A stretch of 64,000 nucleotides of DNA from Hevea brasiliensis (Eukaryota > Streptophyta > Magnoliopsida > Malpighiales > Euphorbiaceae): assembly GCF_030052815.1 (NCBI RefSeq), contig NC_079496.1, positions 76,807,652 through 76,871,651 on the forward strand. The letters are read 5' to 3'. Made by a program: the position numbers and the translations under genes. Shown piece after piece: positions 37,050 through 47,867 of the stretch (the first letter of the stretch is position 1; each line of letters starts with the position of its first letter). The notes beneath the pieces are model-generated. The model saw only the letters and a list, made by a program, of their open reading frames with translations, ran no database searches and was not told the DNA's origin.

Positions 37050-37860
37050 CTACTGGCATTTATCAGTCCACTGAAATTTTACATCTTTCCGAAGCAGCTT
37101 GGTCAGTGGAGAAGATAACATAAAAAACCCTTTCACAAACCGATGGTAATATCCAGCTAAACCTAGAAAACTGTGAATTTCTGTGATATTCCTGGGTGGC
37201 TTCCAATTAAGGATAGCTTCTACCTTGTTGGAATCTACCTTAATCCCTTCAACTGACACAACATGTCCCAAAAAGGAGATTTCTTTCAGCCAAAATTCAC
37301 ATTTCAACAATTTGGCGTATAGCTGTTTCTCCCTTAAAGTCTGCAGTACAATTTGCAGATGTCTGTCATGCTCCTCTATATTCCTCGAGTATATCAAAAT
37401 GTCATCAATAAAAACCATCACAAATTGATCAAGATATGGTCTGAAGAGAGTGTTCATTAGATCCATAAAAGCAGCTAGAGCATTAGTTAACCCGAATGGC
37501 ATTACTAGAAATTCGCTGTGGCCATACCGAGTTCTGAAAGCAGTTTTTGGAATACTCTGCTCTTGCACCTTCAACTGATAATAACCAGATCGCAAATCAA
37601 TTTTGGAGAATATAGTTGCACCCTTCAACTGATCAAACAGATCATCGATGTGAGGCAGTGGATATCTGTTCTTTATTGTCACCTTATTCAACTGCTGGTA
37701 ATCAATACATAAGCGGAGGGTGCCATCTTTCTTCTTAACAAACAATACTGGCGCTCCCCAAGGTGACACACTAGGGCGGATGAAGCCCTTTTCAAGTAGT
37801 TCTTGCAACTACATCTTCAACTCCTTCAACTCTGCTGGTGCCATTCTGTATGGTGTTATG
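37050..37860 (-). pseudogene. Element X pol: reverse transcriptase
   Basis: Open over 252 codons (37050-37808). Shows [37 protein letters not shown] and catalytic FIDDILIYS, then the connection region with [11 protein letters not shown] and [15 protein letters not shown]. The N-terminal RT region between 37808 and protease is out of frame (break near 37850-37890). Confidence 0.93.
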
Positions 37861-38461
37861 AAGATTGGATCCCCACCAGGCATAACATTAATTTCAACTG
37901 CACTTCTCTTTCCGAAGGTAATCCTGGCAATTCATCAGGAAATACATCTAGAAAGTCATATACTATAGGGATGTCTTTCAATGCTGGACTCCCCACTTGG
38001 GTGTCTACCAAATGTGCCAAGTATGCTTCACACCCCTTTCTGATCATTTTTCTGGCTAGTGCAGCTGAAATGATGTTTGATGGCAATAGCTGCCTCTCCC
38101 CATGTATTACCACATCAGCATCTTGAGGAGACCAAAAGTGATTGTCTTGACCTACTGATCCAATCATGGCATGATGCCTAGCTAACCAATCCATGCCCAA
38201 GATGATACCATAATCTCTGAAAGGCATTTCAATGAAATCAGACAGAAAAGTGTGTCCTTGGATCACCAAAGGACAATCCCTATATATTTTATTAACCCTG
38301 ACTTCCTGTCCTAACGGACTTGTTACTAGCACTTCAAAGTCCATTTTTGTACATGGAACAACAATGCAATCAATGATGCTAGCACTCACATAAGAATGGG
38401 TAGAACCCGGATCAAATAACACAAACACATCTTGATTAAAAGTTGAGAAGGTACCAGCCAC
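37861..38461 (-). pseudogene. Element X protease
   Basis: Retropepsin-like aspartic protease with FDPGSTHSYVSA (catalytic Asp at about residue 17 of the open stretch) and ILGMDWL. The following FPDELPGLPSERE leads to RT in this lineage. The frame is lost at its C-terminal end near 37890. Confidence 0.88.
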
Positions 38462-39720
38462 AACATCAGATGTCTCAGCCTCTTCTTTCTATCTCATTGC
38501 ATAGATTTTGACTGGAGCATTGTCTTGCTCTGAATGTTTCACTGTGCCTTGGCTGCCTACTGGGCTACCTCTACCCCTGCCTCTACCTCTGCTGGGTGGT
38601 TGTGAACTTCTAGTGACAGGGCTCTGAACTGACCCTTCTGCAGAAGTAGGAGATAGTCCAACTCTGCGACTACTGGTGCAGTCCTTGGCAAAGTGTCCTG
38701 TGCCTCTACAGTTATAACAGGCTCCAATAGCCTTATAGCATATCCCACCATGATTTCTTCCACAAGTTTCACATTGGCGGGGAGGGTAGGAACCTCTGGT
38801 ACTCTGCTGACCAGATAGAGGAGGTTTCTATCCTGAATATCTTCCCCTACTAGACTTCTTGCTACCTCTACTATGTCCCCTATGATTCTTCCTCTTTCCA
38901 GTAGGACCACTGGAACTCTGTTCTACAGATTTTCCCTCTTCCTCTGTCTTCTCTGATTTCTTTTTCTCAAGAGCTGCTTCAGATTGAATTCTCTCTAACT
39001 CTAGGGCTTGAGAAATAAGTTCAGAGAAGTTAGTGTGTTTGAATCCGACTACTTGTAATCTAATACTGGGCTTCAAGCCGGTTTCAAACCTCTTGCATCT
39101 CTCCCTGCTGGTAGAAAGTAGACTTACTGCATAATGGCTTAAGCGGGAAAATTCCCTTTTATATTCAGCCACTGATGTACTCCCCTATTTTAGACTTAGG
39201 AACTTTTACAGCTTCTGGTCTACATAAGCATTAGGAACATATTTTTGTCTGAATTCCCTGAGAAAGTCATTCCATGTTAACACTGCAGGTTCTACCAGAC
39301 TGTGGGGAATGGTTTTCCACCAGTCATAAGTATCCCCCTGTAACAAAGATACTGAGTATTCAAATCTGAGCTCCTCTATGTAGTGCAGTTTCCTGAATAC
39401 CCTATCCATCCTCTCTAACCACTGTTCTGCCTCTAGAGGATCTACTATCCCCTTGAACTCTGTAGCCCATACTTCATCAATTTGTCATACTGCCTAGCAG
39501 GAGACTGTGGTTGTACCACTGGTGTCTGTATTGGGACTTGAGTAGGCACATTACCAGCCATTTGTTGAAACATTGCAGCCATTTGCTAAGCGAACTGAGC
39601 AGGAAACTACGGTACTGCGAGGGCTGGTGCTGCTGAACCACTGACATTGTGTAGGGCTGGGGCATCCCCTTGCATCTCAGCCTCTATAGATTGATCAACT
39701 GAACGATCACCCTCTTCCAT
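38462..39720 (-). pseudogene. Element X gag
   Basis: The start at 39720 (MEEGD-type N-terminus) is 169 nt from the PBS, exactly as in element Y. Capsid core: EFRQKYVP at 39206-39409 and FSRLSHYAVSL at 38828-39172. A CCHC knuckle CYNCRGTGHFAKDC lies at 38678-38719, preceded by a CETC-type half knuckle. TAG stops replace glutamines at 39607-39609, 39586-39588, 39185-39187 and 38828-38830, and at least one frameshift lies between capsid and knuckle. Confidence 0.88.
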
Positions 39721-39889
39721 AGTCAATGCGAGGATCTTAAACCTCCTGAACAAATAACACAAGGAGATTTCCTCCCGTTATTGCATATTTATAATGTAAT
39801 GTACTGTATGTATCAAACAATGATATTGAGCAGTTGTACTATGAAGAAAGAATATTCAATTAACAGGTGAAAACAAAATTTAAAAACTA

Positions 39890-39901
39890 GCTCTGATACC
39901 A
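39890..39901 (-). promoter_or_regulatory. Primer-binding site of element X (initiator tRNA-Met)
   Basis: TGGTATCAGAGC on the minus strand, eight bases (TGTTTTAG) after the LTR end. Confidence 0.92.
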
Positions 39902-39909
39902 CTAAAACA

Positions 39910-42900
39910 TGTCACACCCTACCCCTCTGTAAGGCATAACATGATCCCGTAGTATACCTAATGAATTACCAACTTCGTCTATTGATAACCCATTAAATAC
40001 ACTACAAGGGATTTTAAAACTTTTCTTACTTCTTTTTACAGTGGTGAGCACTATTTACAGGTGTTAAAAACCTTTTTGAACTGAAGTAAGACAGTAACAC
40101 ATTTGAATTAGTGGTAATTTCTGTAAAAATTTTGGCAGAGTGCTATCCGTATTTTGGATAAAACAGTTATTCGAAAACCTATAAAAAAACACTTCAATAT
40201 ATTTCTCAATCTCAACTCCAACAGTTAAATAACACAATATGTTTTTCAACTCAAATCCACGATAATTTTTCAAAGACTGAGATACAAGAAATATTATACA
40301 AATTTTACAAGTCAAAATAACTCATAATTTACTTTACAACTTCAATGTATAATTTTAATTTACAACTGATCAAAATCAAGAATAATATATACATACAGTG
40401 AACATACATTATAGTACAAAATGCAAAATATGGTATACTCAATATACCCGATAATCTCTCTCTGAATGTACCAGCAGCCTAGTCTGCTACCCTGTCCGTC
40501 TGTCTACATGCGACAGCAATGAAAAGCTATCTCTGAGACAATGTCTCAGTGGTGCAAAACATTAACCAAATACAACTTTAAATCACAAATTATAAGTTAT
40601 ATAAATATTGGATACTTAAAACCATAGTTAAATTCAAGACAATGAATGTCATAAGGAATTTAACACAATATCACAATAAATCTCAATAATCAAAACATAG
40701 TTAAATTCAAAAGACAGTGAATGTCAATAAGAATTTAAACTCCATTTCACAATCTCACAATACATATTAATAAATCACACACAGCTTAATCATGTTCCAA
40801 AGTTCAATTCGTCCCAAAAGCCGATGGCTAATGAGGTATTCAATTCGTCCCAAAAGTCGATGACTAATGAGGAATAACATAGCTAGCTAGCAAAAATATG
40901 AGTACTCATTCTATTCGTCCTCAACAGGCACACACCTCAACACTTCAGCCAAAGAGGAAATTCAATTCGTCCCATTAGACAAGCTAGCGAGGAATACAAT
41001 CAATATACATGATAGCTGTGGTTTCAAACCATTTCCAATGCTTTTCAATCAATAAGTATCCATCAAATATCATTTAAACAATTTTTCACAGTTTCAAACC
41101 ATTTACAATGCTTTTCAATCAATAAGTATCCATTCAAACACATTTCCACAATTTAAAATAATAATATGCAAATAGTCATAATTTATTTCAATTGAAAAAT
41201 TCAAAAGAAATAACTATTGTGCACAAACCTCTGATAACTGTCTCCTGGCCTTGACTCAGTGTTTTCTTCCCTTTCCCTGAGTCTTTGCTAACTGAGAAAC
41301 ACAATTTGAAGTGTTTCAGTACTCATTTAAACGGTCTCTAACGATAATGCTTGATAATTAATTCACTGAATTCTATTATTTGCTTAGTCAACCTAATATG
41401 TTGACTCTCAATGCATTCTAGGTAAATTAGGTTTTAATGTTACTAATATGTCACATTCAATAGTCTTTTAGGGTTGGTACATGTTACCAAATTCATTTCC
41501 ATGTATATTGCATTTTTCTTGCAATTTGCTGGATTTCGGGATACTAGTTTGACCTAGCCGGACGACCTAGTTCCCTCGGTTTTTGGGTTTTGGTCAAAAC
41601 TACAAACTTGTAGATTATTTCTTATTGCACGAGGGGCAAAATTTCAGTTCATTCTGAGTTATGTAGACCAAGTTATGGTCATTTTACTATTGCTGGTCAA
41701 AATGCATCAAGATTGGTCACTTTAGGTCATTTTAGGTCATTTTAGGTTCGGCCAGTTTTTGGACCCGAACTTGTGCAAGCTTTTTGACTTGCTTATGGTC
41801 ATTTCTGGGCTTTGGTGTCTTCATAAGACTTGTAGATATATGTCTTAACTATTCATGGTTAAAATTTCACGTCAAATGAACCTATTTTGAGTGAGTTATG
41901 GCCTAATCACTAACTGCTGCCCAAATAGTCAATTTTCAGGCCTTAATTGCATTAATCCGGATTTGGTCACTTTTCAAGTTACCTTACAAGCAGAATTCTG
42001 GCAAGCTTCCTTCATGAAAGTTGGCACATTTTGTGCCTAGTTTCACCTCCAATTGGTCTCATAACAATTGGAGGCACACACTTAAGGTTCTAAGCCCAAA
42101 ACCTAACTGCTCTATTGCATTTCCTTCATTTCTCATCAAAGGTCACTTTTAGCATTACCAAACTCCACATTCATGTCAACTTTGGTTTGTACCATAACCT
42201 AAACATATTTTACCACATATTGTTGATCATTGTGGCAGCTTATAATCACACTCAACATACACCATAAAGTGCAGAATTTGTCAAACTCAATTACAATAAT
42301 TTAATCACCTAATCATGCTCATTTACATGTCCACTAACTTACATACATATTTGGAAAACTTTAGGACCACAATTCATCAAACAATTCCATGAATTCTAGC
42401 ATCCTTCAAGGAGTTTACAAGCTGCCAAATTTGTAAACCTCCCATAATTGCTTTCAAGCTCAATTCTCCACTTGGTCCAACATCACATATGCATGAAGTT
42501 AACTTACCAAAATTTTAAATCATATTAGTCAACATTAATTCTCCACAATACATGTAAAAATAGGTTATTTAGTACATTATTTCATGGCTGTCCATTTAGA
42601 CATTCACGCATAGAATTTCAAATTCAACATTAATTCCAACTCAAGTGCTCAACTTTAACATACACCAAGAATTTACCTACTAAAACTTTTATTCACTTTA
42701 ATCAACATCAATACCCATCAATTGCATGTGAAAATAATTCAAACTCTTTAATTACCTTGGCTGCCTAAACTAGTGCATAATAACAATTCATCAAAACCTC
42801 AAATTTTCTTCATCAATTTGTTCATCTCAAGCTTCCCATAAATTTTACTTAAGAAAGAAATCAATTTAAACACTTATCTATTGATGAGGCTTGTTAAATC

Positions 42901-43748
42901 TTCACTAAACTCCCTTGAATTTAGTATCTACTTCTTCCTTGTGAGGTGGGGATAAAATTTAGTGAAGTGACTTTGGTGTTTGGAGTTGGAAATGGTGGAG
43001 ATTAGAAGCTTCATCAATTCGGCCATGGAGGATTTCAAAGAGCTTCATTTTGGCATGGATAAGGAGGAAGGTTGAAGATGAAATATAATGGATACACATC
43101 TGCCCACTTAATGTTTTATTAATCCCATAGTGTTCCACTCACCAATATTTAATTATATTATATGTTTTAAAGTGTTAATTACTCAATTTATATCCCATTT
43201 TTGCTATTTACATTAGGTATCACTAATTTAATTTTTCTTGACATTTTCCAAGTGTAATATTATTTATTTTTAATGGACATTTAGGTCAAAAGGCAACTCG
43301 GGGTGTCAAATGACCACAATGCCCCTGTTCGGGTTGCATTCCCGATTTTTCGTAACACCGGGCTTTGTCCGTTTTTCAATTTCTCACTTTTCTCTGTACT
43401 AATTATTTAATTTTTATTTAATATTTCTAATGGTATTTATACTTCAATAGGGGGTCTATTTAAGTCCTAAAAATATTTTCCAGGGTTCCCCGCGGTCCTG
43501 GGCTAATCAACGGTCCACGCCGTGACTTCCCGGTGCGGTCACCCATCGCTAGGGTTCTCGGCTTGCTTAACTTGGTTATATTTCTTTGCTATTATTTTTC
43601 CTTTGTTTTTCTTGTATTTTCTTTTCTTGTATTTCATTATTTTATGTCTCCTCACTTATATCGAAGTGTAGTTCTAGGCATCCTAGTTGTCCGGACAACA
43701 CTAGTCACTGGAACAGTAGAACGCACTACCGAATATAGGGGTGTTACA
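39910..43748 (-). repeat. Element X 5' LTR (3839 bp)
   Basis: TGTCACACCCTACCCC to GGGGTGTTACA. It matches the 3' LTR with scattered substitutions and small indels. As the 5' LTR it would drive transcription leftward. No core promoter is assigned. Confidence 0.93.
40510..40549 (-). promoter_or_regulatory. Conserved double hairpin in X 5' LTR
   Basis: On the minus strand CTGAGAC-ATT-GTCTCAG is a perfect 7-bp stem with a 3-base loop (40533-40549). It is followed by GAGATAGC and GCTGTCGC (40510-40533) across a TTTTCATT loop. It sits about 600-640 nt from the LTR's 3' end. Confidence 0.65.
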
Positions 43749-44540
43749 CAAATACTACATGCCTCAAGAAAGATATTTCTTTTAGCCAAAATTCACACTT
43801 CGACAATTTGGCGTATAGCTGTTTCTCCCTCAAAGTCTGCAGTACAATCCTTAGATGTCTATCATGCTCTTCTACACTCATTGAATAGAACAGTATATCA
43901 TCTATGAATACCACAGCAAACTGATCGAGGTATGGTCTGAAGATAGTGTTCATCAGATCCATAAAAGCAGCCGGAGCATTAGTTAATCCGAATGGGATGA
44001 CCAAGAACTCATAATGGCCATAGCGGATTCTAAAGGCAGTTTTAGGAATACTCTGCTCTTGTACTTTCAGCTGATAATAACCTAATCTCAGGTCAATTTT
44101 GGAGAACACAGTTGCACCCCTCAATTGATCAAACAAGTGATCAATGCGGGCCAATGGGTATCTGTTTTTTATTGTCACCTTATTCAACTACCAATAGTCA
44201 ATGCATAACTGGAGAGTGCCATCCTTCTTCTTTAGAAACAACATTAGCGCTCCCCATGGTGACACACTAGGGCGGATAAAGCCCTTGTCAAGCAGCTCTT
44301 GTAACTGCACTTTCAATTTTTTTAGTTCTGCTGGTGCTATTCTGTATGGCATTATAGAGATTGGGTCCACACTAGGCATAACATCAATCTCAAACTACAC
44401 TTCTCTTTCTGGAGGTAATCCTGGCAATTCATCAAGAAATACATCCGGAAAGTCACATACCATAGGGATGTCCCTCAATGCTGGACTACCCACTTGGGTG
44501 TCTATCACATGTGCCAAGTACGCCTCACACCCCTTCCTAA
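43749..44540 (-). pseudogene. Element Y pol: reverse transcriptase N-terminal part
   Basis: 44188-44379 carries [13 protein letters not shown] and [14 protein letters not shown]. 43744-44187 carries [34 protein letters not shown] and catalytic FIDDILFYS. They are separated only by TAG at about 44188-44190, where X and Z read Gln. Element X interrupts pol at 43748 just after the FLxHV region; pol resumes at 31172. Confidence 0.92.
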
Positions 44541-44956
44541 TCATTTTCTGGCCAGTGCAGCTGAAATGGTGTTTGACGGTATTAACTGCCTCTCCCCATG
44601 TATTACTACATCAACATACTGAGGGAGACCAAAAGTGACTGTCTTTAGTCTACAGTCAATCATGGCATGATGTCTGGATAACCAATCCATGCCCAAGATA
44701 ATGTCATAATCTCTGAAGGGCATTTCAATCAAATTAGACAGAAAAGTGTGTCCTTGGATCACCAGAGGACAATCCTTATGTAGTCTATTTACCCTGACCT
44801 CCTGGCCTGATGGACTAGTTACTAGCACATCATAGTCCATTGGTACACACTAAATAGCAGTAGAACACATCACACTAGCACTGACATATGAATGTGTGGA
44901 GCCAGGATCAAACAACAAATATACATCTTGGTCAAGGATGGAGAAAATACCAGCTA
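44541..44956 (-). pseudogene. Element Y protease
   Basis: Encodes VLVTSPSGQEVRV and IILGMDWLSRHH. The N-terminal end with the active-site motif (DPGSTHSYV-type, near 44880-44915) is out of frame with the open part because of a stop near 44850. The order gag-PR-RT matches X. Confidence 0.85.
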
Positions 44957-46218
44957 CTACGTTTGACGTTTCATCCTCCTCCCTCTGACGCATTGTATAC
45001 ACTCTGATTGGTGCGCCACTGGGTACTGGCTGGTTAACAGTACTTTGACTTTCAGGAGTGTTACCAGGACCCCTACCTCTGCCTCTACCTCTATCAGCTG
45101 GCTGTGACCCTTTAGGTACAGAGACTTGGGCTGATCCCTCAGATGTAACAGAAGGTCCAGATCAGAGCGGATTAGTACAATCCTTAGTGAAATGTCTGCT
45201 CCCTCCACAGTTAAAAGATGCGCCTGTGGCCTTGAAACAAACCCCATCGTGTGTTCTACCACAAGTTTCACACTGCCGTACTGATAGAGCTCCTCGAGGT
45301 GCTCGCTAGGTCTGCTGACTAGACCGGGGTGGTCTTTGGCCAGAGAATCTACCTCTGCCAGATCTGTGAGAGCTAGATCCTCCAGACTGTTTTCTCTTCC
45401 CTAAACCACTTTCAGGTGCTTGTCCAGTAATTTTTTCAGTCTTCTCTTTCTCTAGTGTACCCTTTTTCACTGCTCCTTCTGATTCTATCTTTTCCAATTC
45501 CAGGGCCTATGAAATCAGCTCAGAAAAATTCTGGTGTCTGAATCCCACAACTTGCATTCTTAAGCTAGGCCTCAACCCAACCTCAAACCTCTTACATCTG
45601 TCTCTAGGAGTGGAGACTAAGCTTCCTGCATAATGGCTTAGCCTTGAAAAGTCCCTCTCATACTCCGCTATTGTTCTATCCCCTTACTTCAGACTCAAGA
45701 ATTCTTGCAATTTCATATCTACATACACATCAGGAACCCATTTCTGCCTGAATTCCCTCAGGAAGTCTGTCCATATCAATACAGGTGGGTCAACCAGGCT
45801 GTGGGGGATGGTCTTCCACCATTCATATGTATCCCTTTGTAGAAGAGATACTGAATATTCAAATTTTAATTCTTTAGCAAACTGTAGTTTTTTGAATACC
45901 CTTTTCGTTCTTTCTAGCCACTGTTCAGCCTCCAGTGGATCCACAGTACCCTTAAACTCGATGGCCCCAAATTTCATTAATTTTTCATATTACCGAGCCG
46001 AGGGCTATGGTGGTGCTGTAGGTGCTTGCATTTGAGCTTGAGGTGGCACATTTCTCGCCTTGGAAAAATGCAGCCATCTGCTGTGCAAATTGAGCAGGAA
46101 ACTGCGGCGCTGGAGTAGGAGCTGAAGTAGCTGACCCACTCACGTTCTGGAGTGCTGAGGCTTCCCCTTAAACCTCAGCCTCAACAGATTATTCCACGAA
46201 ATGATCTCCCTCTTCCAT
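44957..46218 (-). pseudogene. Element Y gag
   Basis: The start at 46218 encodes MEEGD, 169 nt from the PBS. Capsid core in 45684-45977 (EAEQWLERTKRVFKK, EWWKTIPHSLV, EFRQKWVP). A basic, Ser-rich linker is at 45306-45497. The CCHC knuckle at 45176-45217 reads SFNCGGSRHFTKDC: the first zinc-binding Cys is Ser. Stops replace Gln at about 45684 and elsewhere, and the knuckle region is frameshifted. Confidence 0.88.
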
Positions 46219-46387
46219 TCCATTTCTCAAAAATTTCTATTTCCTGAGATCAAACACAAGGAGGTTGACCTCCGTTAGTGCATATTCATGATGTAAATAT
46301 GTCATATGTATCAATTAAAGACACTTGAGAAGTTGTACTTATCAAAGAAATATTCATACACATAGTCAAAATTCATTGCAAAACCAT

Positions 46388-46399
46388 GCTCTAATACCA
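46388..46399 (-). promoter_or_regulatory. Primer-binding site of element Y, one base variant
   Basis: The minus strand reads TGGTATTAGAGC; X, Z, Y2 and Copia-1 have TGGTATCAGAGC. The change is a C-to-T transition inside the tRNA-complementary region. The spacer to the LTR is TGTTTTAG. Confidence 0.85.
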
Positions 46400-46407
46400 C
46401 TAAAACA

Positions 46408-47867
46408 TGTCACACCTCACCCCACTGTAAGGCATGACATGATCTCGTAAAATACTTAATGAACTACCGAACTCCACCTACCGATAACTCATTAAGTATC
46501 CTACAAGGGATTTTAAAACCATTTTCTTACATTTTGGAAGTGGTAAGCATTTTGGTAGGAATTAAATTCATTTATTCGAAGTTTTAAAACTACTTGAAAT
46601 TTTTGTCCCATTTTATTTTTCTGCAAATTTTTTAAAATTTTGTCAGAGTGCTGTCTGTATTTTGACAAAACAGTTCTTCAAATACCTGAGAAAAACACTT
46701 CCAATAAATTTTTCCATAACTCCCAACCCAAATCAACTCAAGTCAACACAATTCCATTCATTCCACAATTCAACCAAAATTTTGTCATCTCAAAATATTT
46801 CACAATTTTATTCACATTGTATATAGTACGAAATTTACAAATACAAATCTTAATTTACAAAATGGAAATCCAAAATATCATTATTACAATTTATTATATA
46901 ACTGCTCAACTTTACATTGATACATAAAACATTACAATATTTACATCAATTAACTATAAAAGGTATAAATAAATACCCGTACAAAAGATCAGCGAAGGCT
47001 TTTCCAGTTCAGCAGCTCACTCTGATGCTTTTTCCTTGCTCTTATCTACGACAGCAAAATAAGCTATTGCTGAGTATAAAAATACTTAGTGGTGCACAAT
47101 AAAAATTTGAAATGCAGTACATAAAACATTCATTGATAAATCACAATTGAAATATTTCACAAATTATCAAAACTCATTATAGCACAATTTTGTTCAAATA
47201 ATTTAATAAACATAGTGTTGCCAATTCATACACAACTTAAGCCATGACACAAAATTTCCAATTAGTGCCGCATTGTACACCACGACAAAGCGATCTACAA
47301 CCCCACTGATAGGAATCAATGAGGGAGGTGGCTAGCTAGCTAATGAGTACTCATCTGATCTACAACCTCAACTGGTAAACTAGAGAGGGAGGAAAATAAT
47401 CGATCTCACCCCATAAATGGAGAAGGAATAATAAGGCACTATCATGCTAAGTGTGAATCAAAAATCAATTTCAAACATTTTACTCAAATAATTCATGAGA
47501 AATTCAATAAATTTCCAAACTCATAGTTTCATTCACAAAGTGGCAACACAATTCATGACTAACACCAAATTTTCATAAATCATACTAAATTAATTTTTCA
47601 ATGACAAAATGCTCAAATAAGGTTCATTGTGCACAAACCTGACGTGAGTCGCCTCTAGGCCTTGACTCAGTCTCTCAGACCTTCTGGGTCTTTTTCAGCT
47701 GAAACACAAAATTTATAGTGTCTCAGTAACTTTGTCTCACAACAATTCCAATAATTAATTCCAATATGTTTAAATTTACATTCTTACAAATTTTCATGTT
47801 GAGGTTACTATTCATGATACTATTCAAGTCAAAATATTGACTTTCTTATACTTAAAATGTGACACCC
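46408..47867 (-). repeat. Element Y 5' LTR, left part
   Basis: Matches 23087 onward up to TTATACTTAAAA, where element Z is inserted. TAAAA (47863-47867) is repeated at 58916-58920, from where the LTR continues. Confidence 0.93.

Larger units (their letters stand above)
31173..43748 (-). mobile_element. Element X, complete Ty3/Gypsy chromovirus (12,576 bp)
   Basis: Minus strand: 5' LTR 39910-43748, PBS 39890-39901, gag-pol 39720 to 35082, polypurine tract 35036-35048, 3' LTR 31173-35035. Perfect duplications CAAAT at 31168-31172 and 43749-43753 inside the RT of element Y. The LTRs differ by a few per cent by eye, so the insertion is older than Z. Domain order gag-PR-RT-RH-IN-chromodomain and ~3.85 kb LTRs suggest Tekay/Del. 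Confidence 0.95.

Noticed and set aside
37183..38126. Several plus-strand open frames of 64-107 codons
   Set aside because: Antisense shadows of the X reverse transcriptase and protease region.
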